NCBI RefSeq assembly: GCF_000801105.2
Contig: NC_079519.1
Coordinates: 31,657,288 to 31,721,287, forward strand
Length of the DNA: 64,000 nt
Source: Raphanus sativus
Lineage: Eukaryota > Streptophyta > Magnoliopsida > Brassicales > Brassicaceae
Reading direction: 5' to 3'
In this document: piece after piece, positions 44,188 to 56,200 of the stretch
How the letters are laid out: each line of letters begins with the position of its first letter
Numbering within the stretch: the first letter of the stretch is position 1
Notes under the pieces: generated by a model
Database searches by the model: none
What the model saw: only the letters and a program-made list of their open reading frames with translations
What the model was told of the DNA's origin: nothing
Translations under genes and position numbers: made by a program

Positions 44188-46143
44188 TGGAAAAATATAA
44201 AAGAGGTCCTAGGTTTTACCTCGGAAGGTGGTATGGGAATGTACCTCGGGTTACCTGAACAAATTTGCGGTTCGAAGATGAAAGTGTTTTCCTTTGTACA
44301 GGATCGACTTAATGGACAGGTCAATAATTGGTCATCGAGACTTCTCTCTAAAGGAGGAAAAGAAGTCCAGATAAAAGCGGTGGCTCAAGCGTCCTCGACA
44401 TATGTCATGTCAAGCTATTTGCTCCCACAAGGCATCACCGATAAACTCAAGAGCACTATATCTAATTTCTGGTGGAGTTCAAAACAAAACAGCAGAGGTC
44501 TACATTGGATAGCATGGGATGAGATCTGTACTCCCAAAGATTTGGGAGGACTAGGTTTTCGAGATTTCCATGATTTCAATTTAGCACTTCTTGCAAAACA
44601 ACTATGGCGGCTGATACACTACCCAGATTCTCTATTGGCGCGTGTTCTAAAAGGGAGATACTATAACAACTCCTCCCCCTTTGACGACCGACGGACATAC
44701 TCGCCTTCGTATGGTTGGCGTAGTATCATGGCAGCAAAACCTCTGCTCATATTGGGCATGCGAAAGACTATTGGAACAGGACGAGATACGAGGGTATGGA
44801 GTGATCCTTGGATCCCAGACACAGTGGCCCGACCACCAAGACCTGCCCAACACATAGTCTACAGATTACCCCAACTTCTTGTTCAGTCCTTTATTAGGAA
44901 TGATACCAAGAAGTGGGATATACAACTTTTGCGAGATTTTTTCCATCCAGGAGATATCCCGTTGATACTTGGAATAAACCATCTCATTCTTTTGCTATGG
45001 ATGGGTATGCTTGGAACCACACAAAATCAGGAGTGTACACAGTCAAGTCGGGATACGATCTACTACAATCGACCAAAATGGATTTATGTACTGAGGTCCG
45101 AGAACCAAGCACCACGAGACTTAAAAGTCATGTATGGAAGATCAATGCGCCAAGTAAGATACAACACTTCTTATGGCAGGCTATATCTGGTTGTGTGGCG
45201 ACGGCAGAGAGGCTTACTTATAGACACTTGGGCACCGATAGGAGTTGTCCTAGATGTGCTGGCCCAGAGGAGTCGATCAATCATCTTCTTTTTGAATGCC
45301 TCCCAGCCCTTCAGGTTTGGACTTTATCGGACTATCCGTCCATTCCGGGTGACTTCCCGAGTAAATCTATTTAGCAAAACATGAACTTTCTGTTTTGGGA
45401 GAGAAAAGAAGTGGCTCCTTCGAGACCACAATTCGATACCTTCCCATGGATCTGTTGGTACATTTGGAAGGCGAGGAACGACAAACTCTTCAATGGGAAA
45501 GTCGTCTCCCCGATGGATACTCTACAACATGCCTCCCTTGAAGCAGAAGGCTGGAGGAAGGCAAATGAAAAGGAACAAACAGATGAGGATCAGGATGACC
45601 CTCCTACCACAGCGATAGAGACGCCTCCCGAGATACCCCGAATCCCTACATGCCAAATTGATGCATCATGGATCAATAATGGCAGTGTTAGTGGGCTAGG
45701 GTGGAGTCTTAAGGATCATATCGGAAATGAGATGTTTGGATTACGGGCTTGTACTAGAAGCCTCTCAGCGCTCCATGCTGAGATGGACGGTCTACTCTGG
45801 GCGATCTCATGTATGAGAGAGAGAAGGTTCACATCGATACGGTTCGAAACAGACTGTTCGGACCTAGTGGATATGACCACAAACCCGGAAGAATGGCCAA
45901 CCTTTGCAACAGAGATCGACATGTTCCACCGACTATAGGATAACTTTGAGGATGTGACCCTTAGTCATATTCCTCGAAGTATGAATGGTCGTACGGATGC
46001 TTTGGCAAAGGAAGCTAGGATAAAAGGATACATATTTCTCATATAGATCAGACTCGGACAGACGGAGATGCTCCTCGGAGAATCAACTCGTCTAGATCCC
46101 ACTTGATCTAGTACATTGGACAGCCGACAAAAAAAAAAAAAAA
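44188..46143 (+). mobile_element. 5'-truncated LINE (LINE-A) with 16-bp target duplication
   Basis: A non-LTR retrotransposon remnant running from the end of the reverse transcriptase domain to a poly-A tail (46129-46143). AATTAGATAAACTGCA occurs at 44172-44187 and again at 46144-46159, a target duplication that fixes both ends. 5' truncation is the usual result of target-primed reverse transcription. Confidence 0.95.
44203..46045 (+). pseudogene. LINE-A ORF2 remnant: end of RT, zinc-binding region and RNase H
   Basis: From about 44203 the frame reads KEVLGF and GMYLGLPEQ (end of the reverse transcriptase) to GRDTRVWSDPWIP. A shift near 44920 moves into a second frame with SGVYTVKSGYDLL, WKINAPSKIQHFLWQ and CPRCAGPEESINHLLFEC (the zinc-binding region of plant LINEs). 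An in-frame stop at 45372-45374 is followed by WICWYIWKARND and an RNase H domain: IDASWINNGSVSGLGW, HAEMDGLLWAI and FETDCSDL. A second stop at 45936-45938 precedes HIPRSMNGRTDALAKEA. One frameshift and two stops make it dead. It belongs to a different LINE family from the two further right, which lack RNase H. Confidence 0.92.
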
Positions 46144-46159
46144 AATTAGATAAACTGCA

Positions 46160-46542
46160 CGTAGTAAAATAAACTTGGTGATTGGAGTCTTATTATCCTG
46201 TGGAAATCCGTTTGGTTCACTGGACAGGCCCTTAAGTGAATGAAAAGATGACAGCGTTATCCAAATTTGGTTCATGGGCTTTATATTGTGAGTTGTGACC
46301 AACACTAGACTTAAGTGTTGGTTTTCAATTACAGCATACAGGGTAATTTTGGCCACATTAATTTAGCAACTGATGTTAGTTTTTCATACTAATAAATTTT
46401 AGCTATATGAATTTTATATATTCATATAAATTATTTATTTTAAATAAAAACAATTAGATTGGAATTTAAACGACTGGGACGAATTTCCAACTTAGGAACA
46501 CAAAAATTATGGTACAAATATAAGAATTGTCTTGGCAAAAAG

Positions 46543-46580
<38 letters not shown>

Positions 46581-48160
46581 GTATGTGTAATAAATTAAAT
46601 GTGAAGATGAATTTGGATTTGGACAGATGGGAGTGAGTGTTATTGTTTGTTTGTTTATGGGAGGGGATGTTTGTGTGCACCCTTGTTCTTCTTTGTTTTC
46701 TTTATCATTGTACTTGAGCTTTCATCTCTTTATTTCCTCTTTAACCTTCTTTACCCCTTTAATCATTACCAAATCCTTCTTAGTTATTTAATTTAAATGT
46801 ATTCAGTACTAATATGTACATGAGCTGCGTATCTTATTGTCATTCGTCTTTTCTTGGCGTTTTTTCTTTACTTGTTTTGGCGCTAGGGTTGACCTAATGT
46901 TTGCATGGTGTTCTGCGCGCTTCTCTCGATCTCAGTAACTTCTTATTATAATCACAATGCATACTATTATGTAGTTTGTATCAGAAAGTCTAGCTAGTTG
47001 ATTTGAAACAAATTAGACATTGGATACTAATTCCTTAACTCGCCATTATTTCTTTATTGCTCTTTTCTGTCACCTACTGCTCTTTTTGTCAACTATTGCT
47101 TTTCCTATTTAATTCTAAAATTTGTTTATTGACCGTAGTTTGTTTTTACATATCTATAACTTCTTGTTGATAATAGATGTGAGATTTTTTTTTAAGAATC
47201 TTGTTCTAAGTAATTTCATACAATAATCATCAATCAGATGTTTATATGAATTTGTTAATTAGGTTACAAATGGCAGCAGTTTATGTATATTTTTTGCAAA
47301 AAATTACCAAGAATGATAAAAGTATTCGTCAAAAAAGAATAATAAAGGTAAAAATACAAGAAACATCGTGGAATTATTGTAAATATTTCTAGTAATTAAT
47401 CAATTTATCAAACATAACATATTTTATATTGAGATGAGTAGTTGTCCAAAAAAAATTAGAGATGAGTAAATATATGTTAATGCCAAACAAAAATAATACT
47501 AGCTGGTTTCTTATAAACATTTTTTGTTAGTGGCATTAAATCTTCTTTTCTTTCCGGGTGCAAATGTTAAGACATATATTAATTTTTCATTCATGATGGT
47601 GACTCCAGTAACTTTTTTTTTTGGAAATCTAGTAATATATTTATACGGTAGATATTTATATGGTTTCCGCGTGCACAGAATCTCGGCAATCTCCCAATAC
47701 AATCGATTGGCCGATTTCTCAAAGTTTAGCAGAACTAACATTGTTGTTTAGTAATTTAACGAATTTATCTGAATCCCGATTTCTATTTTAAACGAATCAA
47801 TCTTACAAAACAAGGGAAAAAAACGTTAGTGTTGTTTTCATAAAACAATAAAATAAAATATGCGTTTGCTAAAAGATAAAAATAAAAATAAAATGTGTAT
47901 CCCCTTTTCCCGGGGAGTTAAATATAAATAAGTTATAGACCAATTGGATGCTGCACGTGTCACAGTTTTTACAAAGTACAACCACTGGTGGTCCGAAGAG
48001 TAGGTAAATATTTGAAAGAAACTAAATGAAAGAGCATCAAACGTTTCAATTATATGATATGTTGTTCTTTCATTATTACGCTGTTGTTTGTTTACTGATT
48101 CAACGTTTGATACACGAGTTTGTGATTAAGAAAATCGATATGCTGGATAATCGACGTACC
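46160..48160. other. Intergenic region between LINE-A and LINE-B
   Basis: AT-rich, with a (TA)n microsatellite at 46545-46576. Short frames on both strands are biased in composition and have no family signature. No gene seen. Confidence 0.6.
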
Positions 48161-48175
48161 AAATATGCTTAACAG
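48161..48175 (+). repeat. Left 15-bp target duplication of LINE-B
   Basis: AAATATGCTTAACAG, repeated exactly at 54082-54096 after the poly-A tail. Confidence 0.95.
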
Positions 48176-48219
48176 GATATGCTTTTAGTATCTTTTTTAA
48201 AGAAAAAAAAAGAGCTCTG

Positions 48220-50138
48220 ATGGAGAACTGCTGGTTCCCCGGGAACAGTGCTTCCGTCCTAAATCCTCCGAGTCTCGCCGCTGGTGATAACCGTCTGCTG
48301 ATCCCCCCCCTCCCGCCTGACCCTCCTGACCCTGACCCCTCCAATCCCCTGTCTCTAGCCCGCTTTCCTCCCCTCAATTCCCCTGCTCCTAAATCACCCA
48401 AGAACTTCCGAGGTCCACCGCGTGCTCCTTCTCAGAGCTCGTCTGGTAAGGCCTCGAGATCTAAACCTTCTGCTGGAAAAGTTGTAACAGCAGCTCCCCT
48501 TACTCCAGTTGTCTCCGAGTCTTCCATTTCTGGATCTGGATCTCAGAACACTGTTCATTTGGCCCTAGAAAAATTTAAAATCCTTCCTCCTAAAAACTCC
48601 TCTCCTATCCAAACTAACCGTGCCTCTAAACCTCTCCTAAACCCCCGCCTCTAGCTCCTTTACCTCTCCAAACTTCATCTTCAGTTACTATCTCCTCCTC
48701 TCAACCATCTGTTGTCCCCTCCTCCTCCCAACCGTCTGCTGTTCCCTCTACCCCTCCTCTCAACCCTGTTCCTCCCCATCTTCTTCACCCTCCCATCAGC
48801 ACCCTCTACCCTCTCATCCCTTGCCTAAGCCTCCCCTTGTTGAGCGCCTTCGCAAATCTCAGAACAAAACCCTTTCTAGGTTGGCTCCAGTCTCTCTCTC
48901 TGAAACTGGCAGGCCTAGTGTGCTGATTCCAGATAGTGTTTTCCAAAAAGGGGCTGAGCTCCACAAGGATTTCATTATCTGTTATTTCAATGGTCGGCCT
49001 CCTGTATTTAATCACATTCAGAGTATCCTCAATCAATTATGGGGCAAGGGCAAGCGAGTGGAAATTCATACTAACCCTCTCTCGCGATCAATGCTGGTTA
49101 GGATACCTTCCGACTATCTCCGCCAGAAAATATTGGAGAAGAGAGTATGGTATGTTGGAGACTCCATGTTCCAAGCCATCCAATGGACCTCTTCTGCATC
49201 GATCAAAACCCCTCCACCCCTTGATTCGATCCAGATTTGGGCCCATTTGACAGGCATCCCGCTAGACCTACGACATGAAGAAGGGCTCAGTTTAGTTGCA
49301 GGTTTAGTTGGAGAGCCAAAGGAGACTGATGACTTCACACTTAATCTTGTGAGCCTAACCTTATCTCATGTTAAAGTCGCAGTGGACCTTACCCAACCTC
49401 TACCAGATGTGGTTGAATTCACCCGGGAATCAGGTGAAGTAGTGGAAGTTACAGTCTTCTACCCTTGGGTTCCTCCAACATGTGCCCACTGCAAGGAGTT
49501 AGGACACATTAGTAAGAACTGCTTACAACTTCCTAAGCAATCAAAGAAACCATCACCTGCTACTCAAAGTAAGGAAAAAAAAGGCTTCTGCAGCTGAGTT
49601 TGTGCCCCCTTCTTCCCAAAAAGTTAAAAAGTCTGCTGAACCCGACCCTCCTGTCTTGCCAGTGCTTGAGAAACTGCTTTCTGACCTCTCTGCTCTTTCT
49701 CAGGCTCCGGCTCCCTCCTTGTCATCCTCCTCCCAAATCCTGCCAAATCCCCAAAGCCAACCATCTCCTCTCTCCTCCTTCCCCTTGTCTTCATCCTCCA
49801 TAAACCTTCCTTCCCCTCCCTCCTCCTCCCCCTTACCTTCATCCACTTCTCTTCCTCTTTTATCCCCTTCAAATCCCCAAAACCAGCTAGTTCTTTTTGC
49901 TAAATCTCCCTCCCATTCCAGTTCCCCTGATCCTAGACCCCCTCTAAAAAGATCCAGACCCTCTAGCTCCCAGCAGTCTTTCCCCTCCTTTACTGACCAA
50001 TTAAACTTTTTCTCCAAGCCTCCTATCAAACCCCCGGCCCCATCTGTTCCCCCTGACCCCTCTCCTTTTCACCTCTCTAACCCCTTTACTCTTTTGTCAC
50101 CTCATGGCTCTTCTCTTCTGGAGGAGACCATTGACTAA
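48220..50138 (+). pseudogene. LINE-B ORF1 (nucleic-acid-binding protein), two frameshifts
   Basis: Three overlapping frames, 48220-48654, about 48640-49597 and 49590-50138, together read as one ORF1. It opens MENCWFPGNSASV, followed by a Pro/Ser-rich linker. The middle has the plant LINE ORF1 domain (LVRIPSDYLRQKIL, IQIWAHLTGIPLDL) and a zinc knuckle, CAHCKELGHISKNC, preceded by FYPWVPPT. A long Ser/Pro-rich tail follows. ORF1 proteins bind the element RNA and form the RNP. The second break falls in an A-run (near 49575) and the first in a C-rich stretch, so they could be real decay or homopolymer sequencing errors. ORF1 ends TAA six bases before the ORF2 ATG. Confidence 0.85.
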
Positions 50139-50144
50139 TTATCT

Positions 50145-53100
50145 ATGGATACTAAATCCTTTTTTTGGAATGTGCGGGGTATAAATGACCCGACAAAACA
50201 TTCACCTTTTTGTCAATGGCTTTGTAGTCACCAACCCTCTTTTGGTTCCCTATTAGAAACCCACATCAAATCCCATAATTTAAACCATCTCATGGGGAAG
50301 CTGTGCAGAGGATATAACTTCACTTCCAATCATTCTGCTGATGATGATGGTCGGATTATCCTCATATGGAAAGATAATATCTCTGTTCGCACCCTGCAGC
50401 AGTCAAGACAAGCCCTCACCTGCGAAATAAAGATTCCGGGGTCAGCTGTGTTCATATATACTTCAGTCTATGCCTCTAATGAGAGCTCAGAGCGTACAGA
50501 CCTTTGGGTGGAACTCTTAAACACCTTCCAGACCTACTCTCTTGTTTCTACTCCATGGATGGTGGGAGGTGATTTCAACCAAATTTTACATCCAGCGGAG
50601 CACTCTCTGGCATCAGTGAACACTCTCACCTCTGATATGATTCAGTTCAAGGACTGTCTCTCACAAATGGGACTGTTTGACCTTCGATATCAATGCTCCT
50701 TCTTCACCTGGTCCAACCACTGCCCTGTAGCCCCAATAGCCAAAAAGCTAGACCGCCTCCTCATCAATAACCCACTCCTAAACCTACTCCCTGACTGTTC
50801 AGCATTTTTTCTCCCTTCCCTTACTTCAGACCATACTCCCTGTCTCCTAAACCTAGCCTACAAAATCCCCACCTGTGGAACCCGACCTTTTAAGTTCTTC
50901 AACTACCTAACTAAGCATCCCGGTTTTCACCAGCTGGTACTTGATTCTTGGACTCAGGCCGGCAGCGCTGCCTGGAACCTCACAGCTCTTGCCTGGAAAC
51001 AAAAACAGATAAAGAGTGATCTCAAACAACTAAATAAAGATAATTTTTCTCAAATCCAACTGAGAGTTTGTGAGGCTAACCGTGTGTTGCAAGATGTGCA
51101 GGTACAGGTCATGCAGTCTCCCTCACCTCAACTGTTTCAACAGGAGAAGGATGCAATTGAACGATGGAATTTCCTACGGATGATAGAGGAGTGCTACTTT
51201 AAGCAAAGGTCGCGGATTAATTGGCTAAAGGAGGGTGATCTCAACACTACCTTCTTCTTTCGGATAGTGCAAACACGCCTCAACCTCAACACAATAAGAC
51301 TTTTCATGCTTCCCTCTGGTGCCACCATCACGGATCCTTTGGAAATGAGCTCACATGCTGTTCGTCACTTCACCAGCATCTTAGGACCGAGGCCTCATCT
51401 CTGCACTGTTATTGCCTCCACGGTGGAATGGTTCCAAGCCCTCTCTCCTTTCCGCTGTGATAGTAACCAGAGAATGATGATGACTGCAATACCAACAAGC
51501 GAGGAGATAACTACTGTGATGCACAAGCTCAATCCAAATAAGGCTCCGGGGCCAGATGGACTTACCTCCGGTTTCTACAAATCGGCGTGGGCTATTGTGG
51601 GAGATGAAGTCATAGCCTCCATCCTTCACTTCTTTCACTCCTCCTTCATGCCTTCTACCACCAATAGCACCATTCTTACCCTGGTCCCCAAGCATACAGG
51701 AGCGTCTCTGATCACTGATTTTCGGCCCATTGCTTGCTTAAACACAACATATAAAGTCGTCTCTCGCCTGCTGGTTAAACGCTTGAAGCCAATCTTGACA
51801 TCGCTAATAGCTCCTAGTCAAACTGCGTTTGTAAAAGGTAGACTATTAGTAGAGAATACTACTTTGGCGGGAGAACTCGTAAATGGATACCACAGGCCTA
51901 ACGGAACCAAACGAATAACCCTAAAGGTGGATATAGCTAAGGCTTTTGATACCTTGTCATGGGACTTCCTACTATCCTGCTTGAAAGGTTTTGACTTGCC
52001 GGAAACTTTTGTTTCTTGGGTTCGGTCTTGTGTGTGCACTCCTGCCTTCACTGTGGGTTACAATGGACGGGTAAATGGCTTCTTTAAGGGGACTCGGGGC
52101 TTGCGACAGGGGGACCCCTTATCCCCTTATCTCTTCGTTATTGCGCTTAATAATCTCTCTCTGATGCTTAACAGAGCAGCCCAAGAAATGCGCTTCAATT
52201 ACCACCTCAACTGCTCATCAACAAGGCTCACACACCTTTGTTTTGCTGACGATCTCTTGATCTTCATGGACGGGTCTTTGGAGTCGGTTCAGGCTGTTCT
52301 TCAGGTTTTAAGAGAGTTCCAGCGTCGTTCTGGGCTAGCAGTGAGTGTGCACAAAACCTCGTTCTATGCATCTGGACTCTCGCAGGAAGAAACCGATCTG
52401 ATTCAGTTTACAACTGGTATGCCTATGGGATCTCTCCCCGTCCGCTACCTTGGAGTTCCTCTCTGCACAAAAAAGCTCAACTTGTTAAACTGTGAAGGAC
52501 TGCTGCAACAGATCAAGAGTAAATTCTCTTCATGGAGTTCAAAGGCCTTATCTTTTGCTGGTCGGTTATTGCTAATCAAGACAGTGATCTCAGGGATCAC
52601 AACTTTTTGGTGCTCTACATTCATACTTCCAAAAGCTGTTGTGAAGAGGATAAATTCCCTTTGTGGAATTTTCTTGTGGAAGGGAAATATAGACGGGCAC
52701 CACACAGCTAGGGTATCGTGGGCAGTGGTAACAAAACCGAAGGAAGAGGGAGGACTGGGTGTAAACGACCTACTACTATGGAACAAGGCGTGTGGTCTAA
52801 AGCTAATCTGGCTGTTATTTTTCCAATCAGGCTCTATCTGGGTGGCATGGTTCAAGGAGGAGGTTTTAAACGGGGATCTCAGCAACTTATGGACTACCAC
52901 CCCTAACAGGAGGTTCTCTTGGCAAGTGAACAAACTACTGAAATTGAGTCCTCTAATCTACCAGTGGATTCACCTTAAGGTTGCCAATGGTCTCTCTTGC
53001 CGGTTCTGGACTGATCACTGGTCTCCTTTTGGTCGACTAAGAGATTTTCTCCAATTGGGTGCTCGCTCTTCCTTGGGGATCGCAGACGTCGCAACTCTTG

Positions 53101-53795
53101 CTTCCCTCTCAAACAACAATACTTGGCTCCTTCCTCCTGCACGATCGGAAGCACAGGTCCAGTTGCAATCTTATTTAACTACTATTACCTTAACTGAAGA
53201 GAATGACTCTTATGAATGGGTAATAGAGGGAACCTTGTATCAGAAGTATTCAATTGGGATTGTGTATCGGAAGCTTCGAGTGCAGGGACAGCCGGTATCT
53301 TGGAACGCAATTGTCTGGAATAAAGGAGGCATCCCACGTCACAGCTTCTTGACATGGCTATTTGTGCTGAACCGCTGTCCGACAAGAGATAGAATTCTTG
53401 GATGGGGGCTACAGACATCGCCGCTATGTCTGCTCTGTAATGTGATGCCTGAGAGTAGGAACCACCTATTCTTTGATTGCCACTTCTCCTGGGGATTATG
53501 GGGTACATTGGCGCCTCGCTGTGGGATTACTCCCAATCGCTCCTGGGATTTAACGATGGCGCAGCTTCAGGGTCAAACTGGGAGGTCACCGCGAGGGAAG
53601 CTAGCTCTCCTATGCTGGCAGAGTTGCATCTACTGGACGTGGTCAGAGCGGAATGCGCGCCTTCATCGAAACATTTTCCGTTCGGTGGAAGGGATCTCTC
53701 GTTTGATTGATAGACAACTAAAGGACAGGATCCTGAGCCTCCGATCAACAAATCCTCGTGTCTCTTCGTTGATGATGCAGCAGTGGTTCGCCTAA
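50145..53795 (+). CDS. LINE-B ORF2: endonuclease and reverse transcriptase, intact
   Basis: A 1216-residue open frame. The N-terminal apurinic-type endonuclease shows FFWNVRGIND, LLETHIK, GGDFNQI (141-147) and SDHTP (Ser228 to His230). The reverse transcriptase has NPNKAPGPDGL, DFRPIACLNTTYK, KVDIAKAFDTLSWDFL (catalytic Asp596), GLRQGDPLSPYLFVIAL and the catalytic FADD at 700-703, followed by VRYLGVPL. A zinc-binding region (CLLCNVMPESRNHLFFDC) lies near the end, and no RNase H domain is seen. The protein would nick target DNA and copy the element RNA in place. All catalytic motifs are present and there is no stop, which is unusual for a plant LINE copy. It starts six bases after ORF1 stops, so translation is probably by reinitiation. 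Confidence 0.95.
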   Translation: MDTKSFFWNVRGINDPTKHSPFCQWLCSHQPSFGSLLETHIKSHNLNHLMGKLCRGYNFTSNHSADDDGRIILIWKDNISVRTLQQSRQALTCEIKIPGSAVFIYTSVYASNESSERTDLWVELLNTFQTYSLVSTPWMVGGDFNQILHPAEHSLASVNTLTSDMIQFKDCLSQMGLFDLRYQCSFFTWSNHCPVAPIAKKLDRLLINNPLLNLLPDCSAFFLPSLTSDHTPCLLNLAYKIPTCGTRPFKFFNYLTKHPGFHQLVLDSWTQAGSAAWNLTALAWKQKQIKSDLKQLNKDNFSQIQLRVCEANRVLQDVQVQVMQSPSPQLFQQEKDAIERWNFLRMIEECYFKQRSRINWLKEGDLNTTFFFRIVQTRLNLNTIRLFMLPSGATITDPLEMSSHAVRHFTSILGPRPHLCTVIASTVEWFQALSPFRCDSNQRMMMTAIPTSEEITTVMHKLNPNKAPGPDGLTSGFYKSAWAIVGDEVIASILHFFHSSFMPSTTNSTILTLVPKHTGASLITDFRPIACLNTTYKVVSRLLVKRLKPILTSLIAPSQTAFVKGRLLVENTTLAGELVNGYHRPNGTKRITLKVDIAKAFDTLSWDFLLSCLKGFDLPETFVSWVRSCVCTPAFTVGYNGRVNGFFKGTRGLRQGDPLSPYLFVIALNNLSLMLNRAAQEMRFNYHLNCSSTRLTHLCFADDLLIFMDGSLESVQAVLQVLREFQRRSGLAVSVHKTSFYASGLSQEETDLIQFTTGMPMGSLPVRYLGVPLCTKKLNLLNCEGLLQQIKSKFSSWSSKALSFAGRLLLIKTVISGITTFWCSTFILPKAVVKRINSLCGIFLWKGNIDGHHTARVSWAVVTKPKEEGGLGVNDLLLWNKACGLKLIWLLFFQSGSIWVAWFKEEVLNGDLSNLWTTTPNRRFSWQVNKLLKLSPLIYQWIHLKVANGLSCRFWTDHWSPFGRLRDFLQLGARSSLGIADVATLASLSNNNTWLLPPARSEAQVQLQSYLTTITLTEENDSYEWVIEGTLYQKYSIGIVYRKLRVQGQPVSWNAIVWNKGGIPRHSFLTWLFVLNRCPTRDRILGWGLQTSPLCLLCNVMPESRNHLFFDCHFSWGLWGTLAPRCGITPNRSWDLTMAQLQGQTGRSPRGKLALLCWQSCIYWTWSERNARLHRNIFRSVEGISRLIDRQLKDRILSLRSTNPRVSSLMMQQWFA

Positions 53796-54081
53796 ACCTC
53801 AACTGGAAATTCTCTCCTCTTCCGCCTGATCATCCTCGCGACTCTCCGTTTCTATACTGTTCGATATCCTCGATGCTTTACTTCCCTCAAAAGAGCTATT
53901 GGGCTAGTGTTTACTGTCAATTGGGCTTGGGTTACTATCTTTTATGTGTTGGTTAACTGTTGGGTTTTGAATTGGGTTTCAATTATCTACTGGGTTGGGT
54001 CAAAAACATCTAAAGCCTAGGCTTGTATTATTTTATTTCTCATGCAATTTTAATATGAAAAAAAAAAAAAAAAAAAAAAAA

Positions 54082-54096
54082 AAATATGCTTAACAG
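54082..54096 (+). repeat. Right 15-bp target duplication of LINE-B
   Basis: AAATATGCTTAACAG, exact copy of 48161-48175. Confidence 0.95.
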
Positions 54097-55012
54097 ACAA
54101 GCTCCCTTACACTTACATACACGGTTACCACCACAGGACAAACAAAACCCTATCTCTTCCTTGTCGACATGCATTTCAATAATTTTATACAGTGAATACA
54201 TCTGGCTGTAGGTATATTATACATATATAATGCATACAATGTACGTAACATATATGGAGGCTATAAAAAAAAACATATATGGAGGCTAGGCCAGCTGAGT
54301 ATTAAAACGAATTTCCGGTTTTGCTACTTTTGTGAAATTCCAACGCAAAAAGACAACTAAATAGTTTTTTTTCTTTTTGGTGAAAATGAAACTAAATAGT
54401 TACTTATTGACTAAATGCTTGATAGATGCTTGTTGAATTTTTTGGCTCTGAAATAATGATTTCATTTTTCATGTCATTCTATTTTTTCCTGTTTAGGTGG
54501 CAGTCTTTTCTTTTGTCTTTGCATTTGGATGCTAGTGTAGGGCTTTTGTTAATTTAAAATGATACAAATTTATGCGTTGTAAAGAAGTCTTGTTAGTAAA
54601 AAGAAGAACTTTACCGATAGACCACAATAATCAGTAAAAAGCGTTGTAGTGTTGTAAAATTTGCTGGGTATATATTTCATTTTCCCTCTTTGAAACAAAT
54701 GTATTCCGTTTTTTCACTAGACAAAATATGGTAGTTCATCATTAAAATTTTAGAAATTTGCGGAAATGAAAATTTTAGAGAGAATAGATACAAAACAATC
54801 TCCAATAATGTTTTTATATACAAAAATAGAGAAACTCTACAATAATAGTGGAATTCATTTCAATGTCTTCCTTTAAAATATCATTATTAAATGTAAAGTA
54901 GAAAATATTATTTCTTACTCTATTTGTAGAAGACAATAGCAGTTCCTATTTTAAATAAGAAACAAAGTGGCCGGATTGAAGTATATTTGTTTTTAAATGG
55001 TATTGTAGTAAA

Positions 55013-55049
<37 letters not shown>

Positions 55050-56200
55050 CAGAAACTTAAGACTCGATTTTAAATCCCACCTAAAACATTACAAAAATAT
55101 ACAGAACCTAGTGGGAAACCACTCCGAGCGACTTAATGAAATCACAATCATTTTCTAAAATGAAAGAAGTTAAATTTTTCCAATTGCGCCTTCTATATGA
55201 TGACCAAAAAAAAAAAATTACTCGCAAATGTGGTAGTAAATTTCAGTAAAAAAAATGGTAGTAACTTAGTACATCTACTGATCTACGTGTACGTATACAT
55301 GCATGAATATACTCTGTTTGGATAATTGTACAACGGTCCTGAAACAAAAGAAAAAAAGACGAGAACGTGAAGAATACATGAAAGATTGGAAGGACTAAAA
55401 TTGCTCCCTCTTTGTTAATATTTTGACACTTTTGTAATTTTAGAATTCTAATAGAATTGATACTTACTTTAATTTAATATTAATTGTATAATACATTGAT
55501 TTATAAATAAATTTATTTATCTCAAATATAATAAGTCAAATAAATGTAATTAATAAAAATATAAATTCAGTTTAATCATTTTTAATTTTTGTTAAAATGT
55601 CAAAATGAGATTTTTTATAAAACATAGATAATATAAAAATAATAAAAGCTGCTTCGATGGAAAATTTTAAATAGTTTCTTAGGATTGAAAAACAAGGACA
55701 TAAATAGTGAGGTACAATTCTTAGTTGAGAGACTTAGAAAACTTACAAAAAAAAATTATGACTCACATGTTGTTTCGATTGGTTTAATCTAACCCTTTAG
55801 TTACTTTACTAAGTATGTTTAAATATTTTAAAATATTTTAAAATGAAATTATTTTCGTTGGATATGCTCTAAACACCCATACGACATATGTATATATAGG
55901 TGTGTAACTTTTTAACTAATGTCTTGGTGTGTATTTTTTTTTTGATCAAACCTTTGCGTGTATAATATTATTTTTTTGGTAAAATGTCTTGGTGTATATA
56001 TGTGCATAATTTTAGCAATATAGGTATAAGAGGGGAGAAAAGAACATGTTTTAAGAGAAAAACGAAATTGGAGGAGCATTGGATTTGCAGTTCTCTCTCG
56101 TGGATTCTTTCCTTTGGACCCTTCCTTCACCTCGATTCCCTTCACAAGTCACAAGGAATTCACCTCGATTCCCTTCACAAGTCACAAGGTTGAAGTCGAT
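54097..56200. other. Intergenic region between LINE-B and LINE-C
   Basis: AT-rich with a (TA)n run at about 55016-55047. At 56130-56191 a 30-base phrase (CACCTCGATTCCCTTCACAA) is repeated in tandem immediately before the LINE-C homology begins. No gene seen. Confidence 0.6.

Larger units (their letters stand above)
48176..54081 (+). mobile_element. Full-length LINE (LINE-B), 5.9 kb
   Basis: Flanked by a perfect 15-bp duplication and ending in a poly-A run (from 54058), with a short leader, ORF1 and ORF2. The start shortly upstream of the ORF1 ATG suggests that the copy is full length or nearly so. An intact ORF2 and perfect target duplication indicate a fairly young insertion. Confidence 0.95.

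Noticed and set aside
49624..50029. Minus-strand frames opposite LINE-B ORF1 tail
   Set aside because: Mirror of the Pro/Ser-rich ORF1 tail on the other strand.
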